This document shows, in pieces, positions 45,745-56,295 of a DNA stretch of 64,000 nt. Source of the DNA: Opeltia flavorubescens (lineage: Eukaryota > Ascomycota > Lecanoromycetes > Teloschistales > Teloschistaceae); NCBI GenBank assembly GCA_000442125.1, contig KE546975.1, positions 310,001-374,000 of the forward strand. The letters are read 5' to 3'. Every line of letters starts with the position of its first letter. The stretch's first letter is position 1. Below the pieces are notes generated by a model. The model saw only the letters and a program-made list of their open reading frames with translations. It was not told the origin of the DNA and ran no database searches. Both the position numbers and the translations under genes were made by a program.

Positions 45745-47459
45745 ATGGAATTTACATTTGGAACCTTTCACCAAGCCTTGTATCAACGTTCAGGTCCGGT
45801 CCTAGCAGGCACACTTACCCCAATCCCTCCGGCCCATGACCCAACCCTCCTCAGGCGCTTCCATAAAGATTCCAATGTCTTCTCAATCCAGAATGACATA
45901 CAGCACTTTATCAAGGTCCCACAATCATATCTTGCAAAAGGAGAAGCAAACGCGTGGATCGATATTTATGTCGCCTATTGGAAAGCGATTGGCGAGATCC
46001 TCCGCGCAGAAACCGGGCACCATCGTGATGATTGGGCGATCAAAGTCTACGAAACATGGAAAGAGGTTACCAATCTCTTGATACGAGGATTCAGTCATGC
46101 TGGGTTTGGAGCATGGTTGATGCCCTGCTTGTACACCGCTGGAAAGTATCTGAGGGTTTTCGCCATCAAAGCGGACGAAGAGAAGGCTACAAAGGTGGGT
46201 AACGGGACCGTCAAGATGGAGGAGGATATTCTGGCGGATGATATTGCAGTCGGTCTCGAGAAGAATGAGATGTTGGAGGATGCGGCAAGGGTGATCAATA
46301 AGATCTTTACGTTGTGTATTAGTGATAGGTATGTAGATGTAGCTTGTCAATTCAAATCGCTCGATTCAATGCTCAATCTTTCTTTCTCAGAGCGCCTATC
46401 GAAGACTCCAGGAAATGGGGCCTTTATTACACCACGAACCTTCTCTTCAAAACCTACTTCAAGGTATGAATCGTGTTCGACTACCAAGATTTACCTGCCA
46501 TCCATTGATCACTTATGAACTATAGCTGAACTCCATAAGCCTCTCCAAAAATTGCCTGCGAGCATTGCATTCCGCGAAGTCAGACATGCCGCCGATGGAA
46601 GCCTTTCCCAAATCTCATATCGTTACCTTTCGATACTACGTCGGCGTGATTCAATTCCTTGACGAAGAATACTTACGGGTACCCCTCTCTCTTCCCATCC
46701 ATCCCTCAACTCAATCTCCAAAACCGTCGCTCACAATTTCCAGGCAGAAGAAAACCTCACAGCAGCATGGCACATGTGCCACAAATCCGCCCACCGAAAT
46801 AAAGAGTCAGTCTCCCTCCCAACCCGTTCCATCACCCCCCGAACTAACCACTTACCTTCCTCACAGACTCCTTCTAACCTACCTCATTCCCACCCATCTC
46901 CACACAACCCTCACCCTCCCGACTCCATCCCTCCTTTCTCACCTCCCGTATCTCGCCCCGATCTTCCACCCCCTCCTTTCCTCCATAAAGCTCGGTAACC
47001 TCCGCGCATTTAGCGCCGATCTGGCTCTCAACGAATCCACATTCGTGAAACGCCGCATTTATCTCAGCTTGGAACGAGCCCGAGATATCTGCCTTAGGAA
47101 TCTATTGAGGAAAGTGTGGTTGCTGCAGGGAGGAAAGGAGAACACGAGGGTGAAGGTTGGGGTATTTGCCGCTGGAGTGAGGTTCAGTATGTATGGGGAT
47201 GATGGGATGGAAGGAGGGGAGATGGAGGATGAAGAAGTGGAGTGTTTGGTTGCGGGCCTGATATATAAGGTATGCTTCTTCCCTCGCCGACCGTGCAAAC
47301 CTTTCCCCCTTTTCTCAGATTACGCGGCCAAACTACCCAGCATACCAGTAGCCCACTAACCGCTCTTGATAGAACCTCCTCAAAGGCTACATATCGCGCG
47401 AACACGCCACCGTAGTCCTCAACCGCAAAGGCGAAGCCTTCCCCGGCACTGGAGTATGA
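45745..47459 (+). CDS. CSN12: PCI-domain protein, CSN12-like (Thp1 family), 453 aa
   Basis: Six exons with five introns (46329-46390, 46464-46525, 46679-46743, 46806-46866, 47270-47372), all in phase. Yeast Csn12 associates with the COP9 signalosome and also with mRNA-processing and export factors (Thp1/Thp3 family). Conserved text: [80 protein letters not shown] and [20 protein letters not shown]. The C-terminal winged-helix part contains [20 protein letters not shown] and [20 protein letters not shown]. The small middle exons explain why no single long frame exists. Assignment to Csn12 rather than other PCI paralogues rests on the block pattern as I remember it. Confidence 0.87.
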
Positions 47460-48391
47460 ATGATAATGCCCAGCTCGTCTTCACGGCGTACGCCAACACT
47501 ACCCACATACACTCCACAACCTACATGATAAATACGCCTCTCAAGACAACGCATACCGCATATAACAAAAGCCGCAACCATCCTCCACACCCCCTTACGA
47601 AAATCCAGATAGGGGCACACACCACCCTGCAAGGATGAGTCAAGAGTACTACAATCTATACTGCCGACTGCCGGTCTAGCCCTATACGACGGTAGTCCGA
47701 TGAACAGGGAGAGAAGCTGTGAGTCACAAATGCCAAGGAAACTCAAAAAGGGGGTGTATCGCAAATCACAGGATCGGGTCGAATTGGGCGTGCATGCGGC
47801 GCGCACTTCCTTTTGAAGGACTCTGACCTGCTTTCGATTTGAGAATTTGGAGGCAAAGACAGTAGTAGTGTCTATGTTACAGCTACATAGCTTCCGCCTG
47901 ATAGATAGTAGCTGGATATCCTCCTGAGACGGAGAATCTCATGATTAAACCTCCAACAGGCTCTAAGCCTCACTTTCTCAGTCCCATTTGAATGCGATGC
48001 CTTCAGCTTTCGGTGTCCAGTATGGATTCGGCAGCTTGCTGCAAGCCCAGACCCTCCATTCCGTGCCCTTCAAAGAGACAAGAAGCAGGTCTGAGCACTC
48101 TGCAGACCGCCGAAATCCCAAAAACGCCGCTTATTGTACAAAAGCCACCCATTCGCTGTGAAGAAACGCCGGGTATCCATTTCCCCTTTCCCCAAAGATA
48201 ATGTACAAAACTGTCGCTAAAGAACGCGGTGAAGTGAAAAAGCAAGAAGACCGGGGATGTAACTGACTCATGATGGAGCCGTGTGGTGTGGAGAGGGTGT
48301 AGCAGCAGCTGTAGGGCGAAATTCGAGTGACTCAGAGTCTAACTCAGCCGATATCCGGAGATCACAGAACGGGCTTGTGCTGGTCGGAAAC
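47460..48391. other. Convergent 3' intergenic region
   Basis: Between the stops of CSN12-like (+) and the BTB gene (-). Frames here (for example 47387-47806 minus) are antisense to the CSN12 3' end and motif-free. Confidence 0.65.
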
Positions 48392-49440
48392 TTAATGAGG
48401 CGTACGTGGAGACTTGCTGAATGGCGATTTTGATGCGCTCGCCATATCGTCCTAGAGAGGTGTACGTCAGCTGCTATCGCCTTGTATCCAGGCATCGCCA
48501 AAGGTTCACTCACCATATGGTTGCAAATGGCTACGAAGAGGTCGAAGAACCTGTTTAATTCACTCGTCAGCCGGAGAGTAACCTTTTGTAGCAATAGAAA
48601 ATGCATACATTGTCCCTCCCTGTTCCATTTCCATTTGCATCGTCCCACTACGCTTGAACGTCGACCTGCTCCTGATGATCAAAGCCAAGTAGTGTGCTCT
48701 GAGCTTGGAGTCACTGTCCGGCGTATTGGCATACGCATACCTTGCACTGGCAAGGATGGTGCTGCACTGTATACCCGATTGTAGCCCTTGTTTCCTCAAA
48801 GCCAATCGCTTCAGCTCTTCCATGCCATATCGCTCGGCCGTGCAATATACCATGGTATCTTTCAACAGCACCTGTCCTGAGCCATGACTGTAGACTGTAG
48901 ACTCAACATTGCCTCTCCCAGCGTTTTGGTTCTCTGGATCCTCGAGCTCCCATGTGTTGCGACGTTTGTTGTGCAACAGACGAGGATAATAGTCGCCTTT
49001 GTAGAGATACTCCAGAACCGAAGAGAAGATCTCCGGAAGCTCTTCAGGAAGATTGACACGTTTTGCACCAGATTCGAGGAACTGACCTCGGCAGATGGCG
49101 GCAAAAAAAGGGGAGTGGGAGAGGACGTCTTCGTGGGCTGCGAAAAGACGCTGTTCCGGACCAACACAGATAGTGACAATGGGAGAGGTGAGAGTGCTGT
49201 TTCGACACTCGTCAGCACGAAACATGGAAGAAGGTCTTAGATGAAGATTACGTACCTGCCAACAGGCGGACTATGGTCGGGTTTCTTCGGCTTCACATCG
49301 AGTTTCTTCACAGCAGCAGCATGATCTCGGAAAGACCTCTTCTGCTTGCTGCTGGTAGCTTTACCGGCTCGATGCTTGTCGAAGCTGGTATTGTGATGCT
49401 TGGAAAAGCTCTCATTATGATGACCCCGCCTGACAAACAT
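48392..49440 (-). CDS. BTB/POZ domain protein, 289 aa
   Basis: Four exons with introns 49197-49255, 48551-48608 and 48452-48513, all in phase. The first about 60 residues are basic and probably disordered (FVRRGHHNESFSKHHN, AVKKLDVKPKKPDH). The BTB domain follows: SPIVTICVGPEQRLFAAHED, LSHSPFFAAICRGQFLESG, KRVNLPEELPEIFSSVLEYL and YKGDYYPRL. A C-terminal helical region is CTAERYGMEELKRLALRKQG. After the BTB fold come RAHYLALIIRSR and FFDLFVAICNHM. BTB proteins form dimers and often recruit targets to Cullin-3 ligases, but no second domain (Kelch, MATH) is present, so the partner is unknown. The start is ATG 49440; upstream codons in frame lack an ATG. Confidence 0.88.
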
Positions 49441-50714
49441 AATGAAAGGACTTGGTGGATTTGACCCTGGACCAACCAAGGGAAAATACTAGACCTACAG
49501 CATTGATGACATTGGAAAGAATTGATAGAGAAATGTTGAAGCCTCAGGATGTAAATCAGGCATCAACAATGAGACATTAAGAGACCAGAAGAGAGAAGAG
49601 AAGGAGAGGTGTGAGTATATATATGCGTTTCCCGCAGTTGTAGTAGGCAACCCTGGGGAGACGTGCCGACGTGTACGCACTCAGCACGGAATCAGGTGAC
49701 CGGCTAACTCGATCGGATCTCTTTGGTACGGCTAGATGAGAGATGACTGGGTTCAAGGGAGGTGGCTATCGGCCAAAGATGCGAGGGGGTCAGTGTGCAG
49801 CAAGTAAGGATTTTGCCGTCTCTGTCTCTCTAGTGAGATACCGTTTCACTTGTCAGCTCTATCAAGCCATCGTTGCTGCGGGGAAGCGATCCGGCAGATT
49901 GGGTGTGACTCTGGCCCTTTGATACTCGCTAGCTTCTTGATCCTGTAAGCTCGGCACTGACAAGATGGTGGGGGGCACCGAGTTGATGCCTGGATGCCTT
50001 CAAAGCTCATGTCGAGTCATTGACATTCAGGCAACAAATGTAATCTGTAGTCCACAGAATTCGATGGCATGACTGAGATACCAGGAGCTCAATGAGGTCC
50101 GAAGAACCGTTATGCTCTCCCAGACTTTCGGGTTGCCATGCGATCGACAGGGAACTCAAGCCACTAGATCAAGCACTACCATCAGCTAGTCAGGAACAGG
50201 TTCAGGAGTGGAGAGCATTGGAGCAAGACAGTGGACTAAAAAGGTGGAAGAAAATGCTAGGATTAGGAAGCCATTGGTGGCCGCGGAACAGGGCTTCGAG
50301 GAGCCGATATTCATTCGCCACTGCAGTCCACCTATCAGAGTAGAAGAAGTTTCACATCGTCACGTTTATCTAAGAGAATTTTGGGCTTTCAAATTGTGAT
50401 ATTTGAAGATCGCTCCTTCTGCTAGTGTAGTAATGGTGTGTGACGAGTGACAGCCAGGCTTCCCCTAGCTCCACCAAATCGAAAGAAGCCAGTCAACTCC
50501 TCATATCATGGTGTCTCATGCCATCATGTCCACGTGAGTACCGAACCAAAACTCCTCGCTTGCTGATTTCCTTTTGTCATAATCCATGCTCCGTAATGAT
50601 GCTGCATAATAATTCTTATGAGAAAAACTTCATTCAGTTCGTAATCCATTTCCCGTACTTCATATCCTGTACCCAGCATTTTGAGTGCATCCCACTCATG
50701 CTGTTTGCAAACCC
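49441..50714. other. Intergenic, no gene supported
   Basis: 5' flank of the BTB gene and 3' flank of the SRA gene. Plus frames at 50092-50399 overlap each other in two phases and show no motif. Confidence 0.55.
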
Positions 50715-51995
50715 TCATTCAGAAGGCCCTAGCAGTGCTTGGATCTTCCCGTATTGGCCGAGTTCTTCCTCTGTTGGACGTATTTCCACGCCTTGATATC
50801 GAATGGGGTCCTGGCCTGCGCAGCGCTCGAGAGAGAAACGATACATTGAAGTTCCCTTGTCTAAAAGCTCGTGATCCGTAATCTCGTAGAGCCCGTCGTA
50901 CCGCAAGCCTTTTGAAGGGCGGTATTTGCTATGCTTGCCAGCCAAAGCAGCACTGCGCAAGACTCGGATCGGATTCTTGAGTTTAGCGGACTCCAGCATA
51001 CGCTCAGTAAAAGCGGTTGGTTTATCTGCTTCGCCCGAAGTGCCGCAATACTTAACGTAATCTCCCTCGTCGACATCAGAATAGCCACCTCCACTCAAGA
51101 CAATGGAATACGCTCCCTTTTTCGGTTGTCCATAGATGCCGCCTTCTGGAGTACCATGGGCACCATCACGAATGGTACATATTTGTAAGGGCCACCACTG
51201 GCCGTTCACCAGATCTCCGGCCCCAACGTATTTAGCCGAGACTCTAAGAGGATACTCTTTCTCAATGGAACGTGTGTTCATCGTCTTCTCCTTGCTGGTG
51301 GTACCCTTTTTGGTGACAATTCCACGCAGAAGATCTGGATCCCATTGCCTCATGCACCATTTGTTGAATAACATCAATGCGTCCGCCCGCAAGTCCCATG
51401 GAATGCCTTTGTTATCGAAAGTCGCAGGAAATCCGAAATCCTCGAGAAGTTTGGACTTTACTACTAAGATTTCTGTGATGAAATCGTAGAATTCGACCTG
51501 GTGAAGTCGTCGTCGTAGGATGGAAAACGATACCTCTTGATCATGACCGTCGTCTACAGCGTCCAGAGCCTTCTCAATGAGTTTCACTGTATATGACAGC
51601 GTTTGCATATCGCTCCGTTTCCACATATTGTGCATATCGACTTGAGTGTACCAGGATGCATCGAATCGAGTGATTCGGGTATTGATCACGCTTGTATTGA
51701 CAAGCGGTTTCGCTTGAGATTTCAACCGTAAAGGTGGAGCAAACGGTCGAGACCTCGATTTGCTCGCAGAATTGCCAACATTTTGGCCATCCCTTTCACC
51801 TCCCGTGACATCGGTATCTCGTTTTCGTTTGCTTGCAGATTTGAGGCCCGGGTATTTGCAAACAGTAGGACTGAACGGTTCATCTTGAGGCTCAGCCTTC
51901 ACAAGATCGGATGTCGGCTCTAGCTTAACCCCATGCCCAAAATGGTTAGATTGGGTATCAGCAAAAGCGTCACCTCGACTTGTCTGGTCAGCCAT
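50715..51995 (-). CDS. SRA-YDG domain protein, 426 aa
   Basis: Single exon from ATG 51995. The N-terminal about 110 residues are disordered and basic (SASKRKRDTDVTGG, KSRSRPFAPPLRLK) with KAEPQDE-type sumoylation-like text. The middle about 130-240 is helical (YTVKLIEKALDAVDDGHDQE, RADALMLFNKWCMRQWDPDL). The SRA domain spans about 255-415: LRVSAKYVGAGDLVNGQWWP, GTPEGGIYGQPKKGAYSIVL, DVDEGDYVKYCGTSG, NPIRVLRSAALAGKHSKYRP and GLRYDGLYEITDHELLDKGT, the last with YDG. SRA domains of UHRF1 and SUVH proteins bind methylated or hemimethylated cytosine. Here there is no RING, PHD or SET domain, so a reader role in fungal DNA methylation is an inference only. Confidence 0.9.
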   Translation of the reverse strand: MADQTSRGDAFADTQSNHFGHGVKLEPTSDLVKAEPQDEPFSPTVCKYPGLKSASKRKRDTDVTGGERDGQNVGNSASKSRSRPFAPPLRLKSQAKPLVNTSVINTRITRFDASWYTQVDMHNMWKRSDMQTLSYTVKLIEKALDAVDDGHDQEVSFSILRRRLHQVEFYDFITEILVVKSKLLEDFGFPATFDNKGIPWDLRADALMLFNKWCMRQWDPDLLRGIVTKKGTTSKEKTMNTRSIEKEYPLRVSAKYVGAGDLVNGQWWPLQICTIRDGAHGTPEGGIYGQPKKGAYSIVLSGGGYSDVDEGDYVKYCGTSGEADKPTAFTERMLESAKLKNPIRVLRSAALAGKHSKYRPSKGLRYDGLYEITDHELLDKGTSMYRFSLERCAGQDPIRYQGVEIRPTEEELGQYGKIQALLGPSE

Positions 51996-52201
51996 AGTAC
52001 CTAATAACCAAATCTTGAGAAATAGCAGATATCGAACTCAAAAATCTTGGGAGATCCAGAGGGTTCTTATGCTTGCTCACTGTGTTCACATGTCATTAGT
52101 GCGAAACGCATGAAACAGCGCTAAACCCTTTGGAGCAGTTGCAGTGAGCTTCACTTCGATATGTACAAACATCTCTCACATCACATGCTCTCACCGGCTC
52201 C
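51996..52201. promoter_or_regulatory. Compact divergent promoter, SRA gene (-) and BEM46-like (+)
   Basis: Only 206 bp separate the two start codons, so both promoters and leaders must share this stretch. No specific site recognised. Confidence 0.6.
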
Positions 52202-53277
52202 ATGAGGCATGCATACAGAACTCTGTTGCAGGCTAGGAGTTACAGTGTCACCACTATTCTGACGCCGCCGTTAATCTTTACGGGCCTGCTCGTATCATTA
52301 TGGACCTACAAATGCTTGATGATGGTGGTCTTTCAAAACAAAATCATCTACATGCCATCTGTGCCCCCATTTTCACGATCAGAAAGAATCAAAGATTACG
52401 AAGCTCAGTGCAGACCCATTCATTGGCAGGAGAGAAGGATCAAGGCAAAAGACGGTGTAAATATTGCATTGGCTGTTAGCAGCGTCAAGGGAGGCAAGCC
52501 TGCAACCTCATTGAATCAGAAGCACATAGCAGTCCTCTACTTCCAAGGGTTAGTTTGTATGTTGTCAATGAGTGAGGTGTGAAGAGATCTGAATCTTGCA
52601 TCAGTAATGGTGGCTCCATACCACCCCGCCTTCCTGCTCTCTCTTCACTGCTCAAAATTCTGCAAAGAAATTCCCCTATCTCGACAATATACACTATAGC
52701 TGCCCTTTCCTACCGGGGCTTTTGGACCTCCAAAGGCCGCCCGTCAGAGAGCGGAATAGGTCTCGATGCTGCCGCCGCCATCAACCATGTACTGACAGAG
52801 TTCCCAGAGCCATCCAAACCGCCGACAAGCCTTGTGCTTTGGGGCCAGAGCATCGGCGCAGGTGTTGCCACAGCAGCCGCGGCTGAGATCTCATCAACAG
52901 GACACGGAGCTCCACGAATCTCGGGGCTGTTGCTCGAAACTCCGTTCATCAGTGTGCGGGCCATGTTGACCGCCATCTACCCACAGAAATGGCTTCCGTA
53001 TCGATATCTCGGACCCTTCTTGCGAAACCATTGGGACAGCAGGCTGGCATTGCAGAGGATAGGCCGTTCATCGACTTCAAATCCTAAGCTCCTGATCCTG
53101 CAAGCTGGGAAAGATGAGCTTGTCCCGAATAGCCATGGCTTCGAATTAGAAAAGGTCTGCCAAGATCTACAGATGGATGTAGAACGACGGATAGTGTCAC
53201 ATGCCCTGCACAACGAGGCCACTACCAAGCCACAAGGGAGGCAAGAGGTAGTTGCATTTCTGGAGGATTTTGGGTGA
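52202..53277 (+). CDS. BEM46/ABHD13-17-like alpha/beta hydrolase, membrane-anchored, 339 aa
   Basis: Two exons, intron 52549-52604, joining AVLYFQG to NGGSIPPRL in phase. An N-terminal hydrophobic helix (TILTPPLIFTGLLVSLWTYK, residues about 19-40) suggests a signal anchor. Hydrolase blocks: RRIKAKDGVNIALAV, SYRGFWTSKGRPSESGIGLD, the nucleophile elbow LVLWGQSIGAGVATA (GQSIG), ISGLLLETPFISVRAML, LLILQAGKDELVPNSHG with the acid Asp, and SHALHNEA with the catalytic His. All triad members are present. Fungal Bem46-type proteins act in polarity and germination in some species; substrates are not established. The stop lies 8 bp from the stop of the convergent lysyl-tRNA synthetase gene. Confidence 0.87.
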
Positions 53278-53285
53278 AACAGAGA

Positions 53286-55139
53286 TCAGCGATGGTCCGC
53301 CACACTTTTGACGCTGTCCGAACCCATAGAATTGAGCGAAACAACATTGCGAAGATTGCCGAAAGGTAAAACATCGTTGATTCGGTCACTGCCTGAGAGA
53401 AGCATTACCAATCGATCGATGCCACATCCCCAACCACCAGTGGGCGGTAGACCCCACTCCAGAGCTTGGAGGTACGACTCGTCGATGCCGACCTTGTTTG
53501 CATCGTCTCGATACTTAACCTGGTCCTGAAACTTTCTGCGCTGCTCGAAAGGAGAATTCTCTTCTTCATACGTGTTGACCAGTTCCTTACCACCAACGAA
53601 TAGCTCTGCTCTCGCAGAGACGCGCTGCTGGGTGTGGGGATCGAGGAAAGACTTGGAAAGCGGTGAGAGACATTCAGGATGATGGACGATCCAAGTAGGA
53701 GCCTGGCAACGACGCTCCAAGAACTCCGACGACAGTCGATCCAGAAGTTTGGGTAGACTCACAACCTCCGGCAGTCTGATCTTTTGCGCGTGAAATACTT
53801 CAACGAGCTTTGCTTCAGCGTCAAACCCCGCAAGATCAGGAAGTTTAGTATTGATGGCAGATTCAATCTCTTTGACGAAATCTAAGCGTAGATACTGCTT
53901 AGTAAAATCAATATTACAAATCTGCAATGAATCATTTCGTTCCTGGATCAAGTTGTTGGAGAAATTGGAGAGCGTCATGAGCATGTCCTCTGTCATTTCG
54001 ATCAAAGAGCCAAGGTTTTGATAGGTAGTATAGAATTCACACGTTGTAAATTCCGGATTATGAGTTTTGTCAATACCTAAACTCCTCAGCGACAGTCAAT
54101 TGCAGGAGTTCATAGTCATACCTTCGTTCCGGAAACATGGACCGAGCTCAAATATCTTCTCAAACCCTCCTAGCACTAAACGTTTCAGCCAGATTTCCGG
54201 GGCTGTTCTCAATTCGATATGCCGATCAGGAAATTCGACAGCTTTCGTTGCAAAAGCCCGAGCGATGGCCCCTCCAGCAGAATTTTCAAGGATAGGCGTC
54301 TGTACTTCAACGAATCCATCTCCCTTCAGATATTTTCGAATCTCTGTAATGATACTAGATCTTAGTTGCAAGATTTGTAGTGCACGTCGGTTAACCTGTA
54401 GATCAACATGACGATTTCGTATCCTAGTTTCTGGGTTTTGTAGTTCGGTAGGGAGATCGTGGAGACATGGGGACAACAGGTCTGGCAATCTGGTAGCCAA
54501 GACTGACAACTGACCACTTGCTGTACGATGGGGTTTTCCTGTCGCGCCTATCACTCTCAGCTATGCTCTCTGAGTAAGCTATTGGGTCCTACTGTATATA
54601 TCTCCTCTTCGAATCTGGCGTAGAAAATCCCTGAGTTGCACCGGAGAGGAGCCAGATGTCGCCAGACTCTTCTGGAGGCAGACCACTTGTACCGAGACTC
54701 CATTTTGCGCAAGATCGATGAAAGCAAGGTTGGAGCCTGATATCCGTATAGATTTCACCCTTCCTAGATTATTCAGCTACAACATTTCGTGCGAACACTT
54801 CTCTGGAATACCTTGAAGTGCAACGTCCGTATCTGTCGTCGTCTGACCTTTTGCAAGAGAGTCATAACGGTCGAGAAATACCCTGGCAGTCATGGATTTC
54901 ACAGCAGCAGCTGGATCTCTGTGGAGACGGGGATAGAGCTCGCGGCCTGACTTCGAAATTGCATCCAAACGACTTTGATGTGATCCAGCCACGTTTTCGA
55001 CATTGTTATCGGCATGATCTTCAGCTGCGGGAAGTACGCGCCTGACACTGTAGAATCGAAGATAAGAGGCTGCTGATGCAGAGGTGCGGGATCGGAAGAA
55101 GTGAGAAGGCGGCCGAAGAAGTTTTTGGAGAGAGCTCAT
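53286..55139 (-). CDS. MSK1: Mitochondrial lysyl-tRNA synthetase (class II), 573 aa
   Basis: Charges mitochondrial tRNA-Lys. Four exons with introns 54764-54811 (48 bp), 54554-54592 (39 bp) and 54077-54121 (45 bp). The N-terminus (MSSLQKLLRPPSHFFRSRTS, then SASAASYLRFYSVRR) is a typical mitochondrial presequence. The OB-fold anticodon-binding domain includes GRVKSIRISGSNLAFIDLAQ and KPHRTASGQLSVLA. The catalytic core has NRRALQILQLRSSIITEIRK, TPILENSAGGAIARAFATKA, motif 2 in FELGPCFRNEGIDKTHNPEF and motif 3 in GWGCGIDRLVMLLSGSDRIN. The end reads NDVLPFGNLRNV. The 39-bp intron is unusually short, but without it the frame stops at once (TAG). Divergent from TIM10, another mitochondrial gene. 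Confidence 0.92.
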
Positions 55140-55621
55140 GCTTGACAAGATCAGCTTCTGTGCTCTACAGCAAAACTGTGCATAGTAATGAATGAAATTG
55201 ATAGGATCAGATATTATTGGGCTTTTTTGACCATCCACCTGCAGAGCAAGTGTCATTCGCAACGGTTCTTGATGTTATGCATTTCTTCATGACAAGGGCT
55301 ATGACTCGAAGAAGGAAGCATCTTACCTGAAGACGATTGCCGTGAACTGTCTCCTCGAGCATGTAGTAAATCTAGCTTTGGCAGAGCAGATAGGTCTAGG
55401 TACTTGTATCTAAAATACACGCCAAGCCATGCCAAAGCCGAAATAAAATTTTTGGTTTCCGCTCCGCACGTCACCCTGCAGCTACAGTACTCCCCTTAAG
55501 CAGCTACCACTGATCTCACGTTCAGCAATACAACGATTCCAGCCGCGATATCATTAAAACTTCAAGGCTACCTCTTGAAGGACATCTTCCCCAAAAACGA
55601 ACTCCGCCTCAATCAAGCACC
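55140..55621. promoter_or_regulatory. Divergent promoter region, MSK1 (-) and TIM10 (+)
   Basis: 482 bp shared between two nuclear genes for mitochondrial proteins. A 73-codon minus frame (55253-55474) has no motif. No defined site recognised. Confidence 0.55.
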
Positions 55622-55948
55622 ATGTCCTTCCTACCCTTCGGGCGACCTCAGCTCTCCTCAGCAGAGAAAATCGCTGCCGCTGAGACAGAAATGGAAATGA
55701 TCGCGGAGATGATGAACAGGTACCATCACCCTCCAAACATCAAAACATAAATAAGCTCCTCAGCCCATTAATTCATTGCCAGATTAAATCAATCCTGCAT
55801 CAAGAAGTGCATACAGCCGGATTACCGAGAAGGCGACCTTAGTAAAGGCGAGTCGGTGTGTTTGGATCGATGCGTGTCAAAATTCTTCGATGTGCAGATG
55901 AAGGTCAGTGAGAAGATGCAGGCCGAAGCTCAGATGAGACAGGGTTAG
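55622..55948 (+). CDS. TIM10: Mitochondrial intermembrane-space chaperone TIM10, 87 aa
   Basis: Small TIM protein that with TIM9 escorts hydrophobic proteins across the intermembrane space. Two exons with an intron at 55720-55782 join EMMNR to LNQSCIKKC in phase. The twin CX3C signature is present: CIKKC and, sixteen residues later, CLDRC. The first helix [19 protein letters not shown] and the last [16 protein letters not shown] fit TIM10, and the length (87 aa) is normal. There is no presequence, as expected for this import pathway. Confidence 0.93.
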
Positions 55949-56295
55949 GCGGGATGGAGGAGAAAAAAAAAGACGAGGAGCTGTCATCTTGGTCAGGAGG
56001 CATATATCTCCTTTGAGAAAAGTTCGGCAAAGGGGCCATTGCGACAACTGTGTCTTGATACCAGTCTTGAGACGGAAACAGCGTTCAGCGAAAGCTCGAG
56101 GGCTCGGAAAGAGCATGGGATCCGACAGCTGCTTCGCGACTGGCAAGATTCTAAAAACCACATCTTCACTCAGACGACAGCAGCGACGGCATCAAATGCT
56201 GTCAGAATGCAATTGTATTCGCCTATCAATGCTGCTCAAGGGGTATCGTATGCGCGCTAAGATGACCAATACAAATCCCAGACATCGCTCTAGAT
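55949..56295. other. Convergent 3' intergenic spacer
   Basis: Between stops of TIM10 (+) and the STB6-like gene (-); no gene seen. Confidence 0.7.

Noticed and set aside
47387-47806. 139-codon minus frame
   Set aside because: Overlaps the last exon of the CSN12-like gene and has no motif.
50092-50399. Two overlapping plus frames (83 and 63 codons)
   Set aside because: Different phases, no motif, intergenic position.
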